This document shows, in pieces, positions 6,649 through 8,275 of a stretch of DNA of 8,275 bases. The notes below the pieces were generated by a model. The model was given only the letters and a program-made list of their open reading frames with translations. It searched no databases and was not told the DNA's origin. Source of the stretch: Deltaproteobacteria bacterium (lineage in GTDB: Bacteria; Desulfobacterota; DSM-4660; Desulfatiglandales; B25-G16); assembly GCA_018400255.1 (NCBI GenBank), contig JAGYMO010000081.1:1-8275 (forward strand). Reading direction: 5' to 3'. The translations under genes were made by a program, and so were the position numbers. How positions within the stretch are numbered: position 1 is the stretch's first letter; each line of letters opens with the position of its first letter.

Positions 6649-6822
6649 TTAAAAGGTTGTATCCTCACCCCCATATGCCATTTTGTAAGCGTTTTTTACC
6701 GGAAGAACGACCGCTTCCATGTCCCTACAAATCAGGAACAAGGTACTTGGAAATGATGTAAAAAACCAGCATTTTTTACGACCGTTTCGGGGATTCAATT
6801 TCAGTCTCTTTCCTAACCCTAA

Positions 6823-6851
6823 ACCCTGAACGTTGAACCGTGAACGATTAC
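6823..6851 (-). repeat. Right terminal inverted repeat of the MITE-like element
   Basis: On the minus strand this arm reads GTAATCGTTCACGGTTCAAC followed by GTTCAGGG, the partner of 6619-6648. Weaker pairing may continue inward (AACCCT/AGGGTT blocks around 6814-6822). Confidence 0.75.
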
Positions 6852-6859
6852 TAAATAAA
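6852..6859. repeat. Right 8-bp target-site duplication TAAATAAA, overlapping the flgN ribosome-binding site
   Basis: This is the second copy of TAAATAAA, directly after the right terminal repeat. Its last As begin the AAAGGAG (6857-6863) that serves flgN, so the duplicated target supplies part of the Shine-Dalgarno context. Joining both flanks without the element gives a short normal leader of roughly 60 bases between flgJ and flgN. Confidence 0.75.
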
Positions 6860-6869
6860 GGAGTTTTTT

Positions 6870-7355
6870 ATGAACGATAATACGCTAAAATCCCTTGAGG
6901 AACTCTTCTATCAAAAGATAATGCTTTACAATGATTTACTTAATTGTTTTAAGGAAGAGAGAGAATCTCTGGTGAATATTGACATGGAAAAACTTTGGGC
7001 AATATCCAAAGAAAAGGAAGAATTAGGCCAAAGAATAAACTCTACCAGACAGGAAATAATCTCACTTTTAGGGTTAGATATAGATTTAAAATCATTCAGC
7101 GCGGCCCACATTTTTAAGATAATCCCGGATACAAAAAAACCGCAGCTTAAAAAGCTTACTATGGCTATTGTAAAATTAAAGGATGAAATTGAGGTTTTGA
7201 GAAGCGAAAACATGAATTTTATTGACGATTCACTCAATTTTCTCGACGAGATGATAGCCATCCTTACAGGAAATGAGAAACAAAAGGAAACATACAATGT
7301 TAACTGTAGGCTTGATAAAACAAGGCATACTATGCTCCTGGACAGGGAGGTTTGA
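6870..7355 (+). CDS. flgN: FlgN-type flagellar export chaperone
   Basis: FlgN is a cytoplasmic chaperone that binds the C-termini of the hook-filament junction proteins FlgK and FlgL and delivers them to the export ATPase complex. The 161-residue product is almost entirely helical, with long amphipathic, charged stretches. The N-terminal helix pair follows the FlgN pattern: LEELFYQKIMLYNDLLNCF, ERESLVNIDMEKLW, then ISKEKEELGQRINSTRQEI (about 9-63). A later helix (about 92-133) has the family-like ENMNFIDDSLNFLDEMI. The AAAGGAG (6857-6863) is 6 bases before ATG 6870. The gene ends two bases before the flgK start, so it lies next to its client. Primary sequence conservation in FlgN is low, so the call rests on pattern plus context. 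Confidence 0.85.
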   Translation: MNDNTLKSLEELFYQKIMLYNDLLNCFKEERESLVNIDMEKLWAISKEKEELGQRINSTRQEIISLLGLDIDLKSFSAAHIFKIIPDTKKPQLKKLTMAIVKLKDEIEVLRSENMNFIDDSLNFLDEMIAILTGNEKQKETYNVNCRLDKTRHTMLLDREV

Positions 7356-7357
7356 TT

Positions 7358-8275
7358 ATGTCAAACTCAGGCCTACTATTGAGCATTGCCAAAGATGCAT
7401 TACTGGCGCAGCAGTATGGGATAAACGTAACTGCTCAAAACATCGCTAATGCGGATACACCTGGCTACACAAAACAAACGCCTGTATTTACATCAAGAAC
7501 ACCAATTTCCTATAATGGACTAACCTTTGGAAGCGGTGTTACAATCAATGAAATAGTCCAGGCCAGGGATAGTTATCTTGAGGAAAGGCTTCGCGATCAA
7601 GGCTCAAACCTTTCAGGTTTGGAGGAAAAAGAGAAATACCTAAGCTTTATAGAGGGAATTTTTAACGAAGATTCAGGGTATAGCCTTAGCGCACAATTTG
7701 CTGATTTCTGGAATGCGTGGCAAGACCTTTCCAACAACCCCTCCGGCGAATTAGAGAGGACGATAGTTTATGAAAAGAGCTCCCTTCTGGCAGATAATTT
7801 CAAATACCTTAAAGAAAATTTAGTAACAATAGAGAGGGATATCAATCAGTCGATCGAGGAAGGCGTAAATCAGGTAAACCAGTTGATCACGCAACTTGCC
7901 TCATTGAATAGTGAAATTATCAATCTTGAGGCAACCTCACCTGCAAATGATCTTAAGGATCAGAGAAATGTTATCCTTGAAGAATTATCCAGTTATATAG
8001 ATATTAAATGCTATGAAGCCGGTAATGGAAACTTAACCGTATTAACCAGCGACGGGCATATATTGGTAGATGAAGCCAGTGTGTCTTCTATTCTTTTCGA
8101 TGAGGGTGATATCAAATGGGATTCCGGGGGCGGCACTGAGGCAACCATAACAGATTCAATAAAAGGGGGAAAAATTGGAGGCTGGCTTGAGCTAAGGGAC
8201 GAAAATATAGCTACGTACAAGGACAATCTGGATGAATTGGCGGAACGGCTTATCTTTGAGGTAAACAAAATCCAT
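7358..8275 (+). CDS. flgK: Flagellar hook-associated protein FlgK (HAP1), 5' part, cut by window end
   Basis: FlgK joins the hook to the filament together with FlgL. The frame is open from ATG 7358 to the window end (306 codons, no stop), so only the N-terminal part is seen; complete FlgK is usually 450-650 residues or more. It opens with SNSGLLLSIAKDALLAQQYG and the hook-type motif VTAQNIANADTPGYTKQ. Next come FGSGVTINEIVQARDSYLEE, ADFWNAWQDLSNNPS, DLKDQRNVILEELSSYIDI and the glycine-rich GGKIGGWLELRDENIATYKD, ending DELAERLIFEVNKIH. These are all standard FlgK landmarks in order. AGGGAGG (7344-7350) lies 7 bases before the ATG and inside the end of flgN, so the two genes are tightly linked. 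Confidence 0.96.
   Translation, partial: MSNSGLLLSIAKDALLAQQYGINVTAQNIANADTPGYTKQTPVFTSRTPISYNGLTFGSGVTINEIVQARDSYLEERLRDQGSNLSGLEEKEKYLSFIEGIFNEDSGYSLSAQFADFWNAWQDLSNNPSGELERTIVYEKSSLLADNFKYLKENLVTIERDINQSIEEGVNQVNQLITQLASLNSEIINLEATSPANDLKDQRNVILEELSSYIDIKCYEAGNGNLTVLTSDGHILVDEASVSSILFDEGDIKWDSGGGTEATITDSIKGGKIGGWLELRDENIATYKDNLDELAERLIFEVNKIH

Larger units (their letters stand above)
6619..6851. mobile_element. 233-bp MITE-like non-coding element between flgJ and flgN
   Basis: The element begins GTAATCATTCAGGGTTCAA and ends, read on the opposite strand, GTAATCGTTCACGGTTCAA. Its termini therefore form imperfect inverted repeats of about 30 bp, of which some 25 positions match with a one-base indel. 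Identical 8-bp copies of TAAATAAA flank it exactly. The interior has no credible reading frame, which points to a miniature element moved by a transposase encoded elsewhere. Inside are a hairpin GTAAAAAA/TTTTTTAC (6758-6765 with 6772-6779), a short stem GGAAG/CTTCC (6701-6705 with 6714-6718), and a repeated motif (TTTTTTAC followed by CGACCG at 6692-6713 and 6772-6784). An 8-bp duplication occurs with IS256-like and some other families; I cannot name the parent element. Confidence 0.72.

Noticed and set aside
6619..6851. The intergenic repeats considered as a CRISPR array or tandem repeat
   Set aside because: There are only two long repeat copies, in inverted orientation, with no regular spacers. 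The flanking direct repeats point to transposition instead.
8011..8268. An 85-codon minus-strand frame opposite flgK
   Set aside because: The + strand here encodes unmistakable FlgK motifs, and the antisense frame has no start signal or family resemblance.

Overview
The window is a stretch of flagellar structural and assembly genes, all read on the + strand, from a fairly AT-rich Gram-negative bacterium. Genes for the L-ring (flgH) and P-ring (flgI) imply an outer membrane. The order flgF-flgG-flgA-flgH-flgI-flgJ-flgN-flgK, a short rod-binding FlgJ without a muramidase domain, a stand-alone FlhB C-terminal protein after fliK, and a sigma-54 promoter all fit a deltaproteobacterial (Desulfobacterota) or Nitrospirota-like lineage. 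That placement is an inference from gene content, not a proven identification.

Layout. Positions 1-50 hold a hairpin that looks like the right end of an IS200/IS605 (TnpB-type) element whose body lies outside the window. Next comes a group with one membrane/coiled-coil protein (117-599, DUF2802/SwrB-like), fliK (612-1694, hook-length control) and a small FlhB cytoplasmic-domain homologue (1696-1974). It is closed by an imperfect hairpin over the stop codon. A well-formed -24/-12 sigma-54 promoter (2074-2089) then precedes flgF, flgG, flgA, flgH, flgI and flgJ (2135-6566), a tightly packed operon for the distal rod, the P- and L-rings and the rod-assembly factor. After flgJ is a 303-bp gap, followed by flgN (6870-7355, chaperone) and the 5' part of flgK (7358 to the window end, hook-filament junction protein).

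The gap between flgJ and flgN is the most unusual part. It contains a 233-bp non-coding element (6619-6851) with imperfect terminal inverted repeats of about 30 bp, flanked by a perfect 8-bp direct repeat TAAATAAA, as expected of a MITE insertion. It lies between a possible sigma-28 (FliA) promoter at about 6582-6609 and the flgN ribosome-binding site, so it would sit in the 5' leader of the flgN-flgK transcript. The right copy of the target duplication partly overlaps the flgN Shine-Dalgarno.

Together the genes cover export-specificity switching (FliK, FlhB-like protein), rod and ring construction (FlgF, FlgG, FlgA, FlgH, FlgI, FlgJ) and the start of hook-filament junction assembly (FlgN, FlgK). 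The two promoter types fit the usual flagellar hierarchy, with sigma-54 driving basal-body genes and sigma-28 driving late genes. No flgM (anti-sigma-28) gene is present between flgJ and flgN, where it often lies. I found no new enzyme system here; the novelty is in the intergenic element and promoter arrangement.
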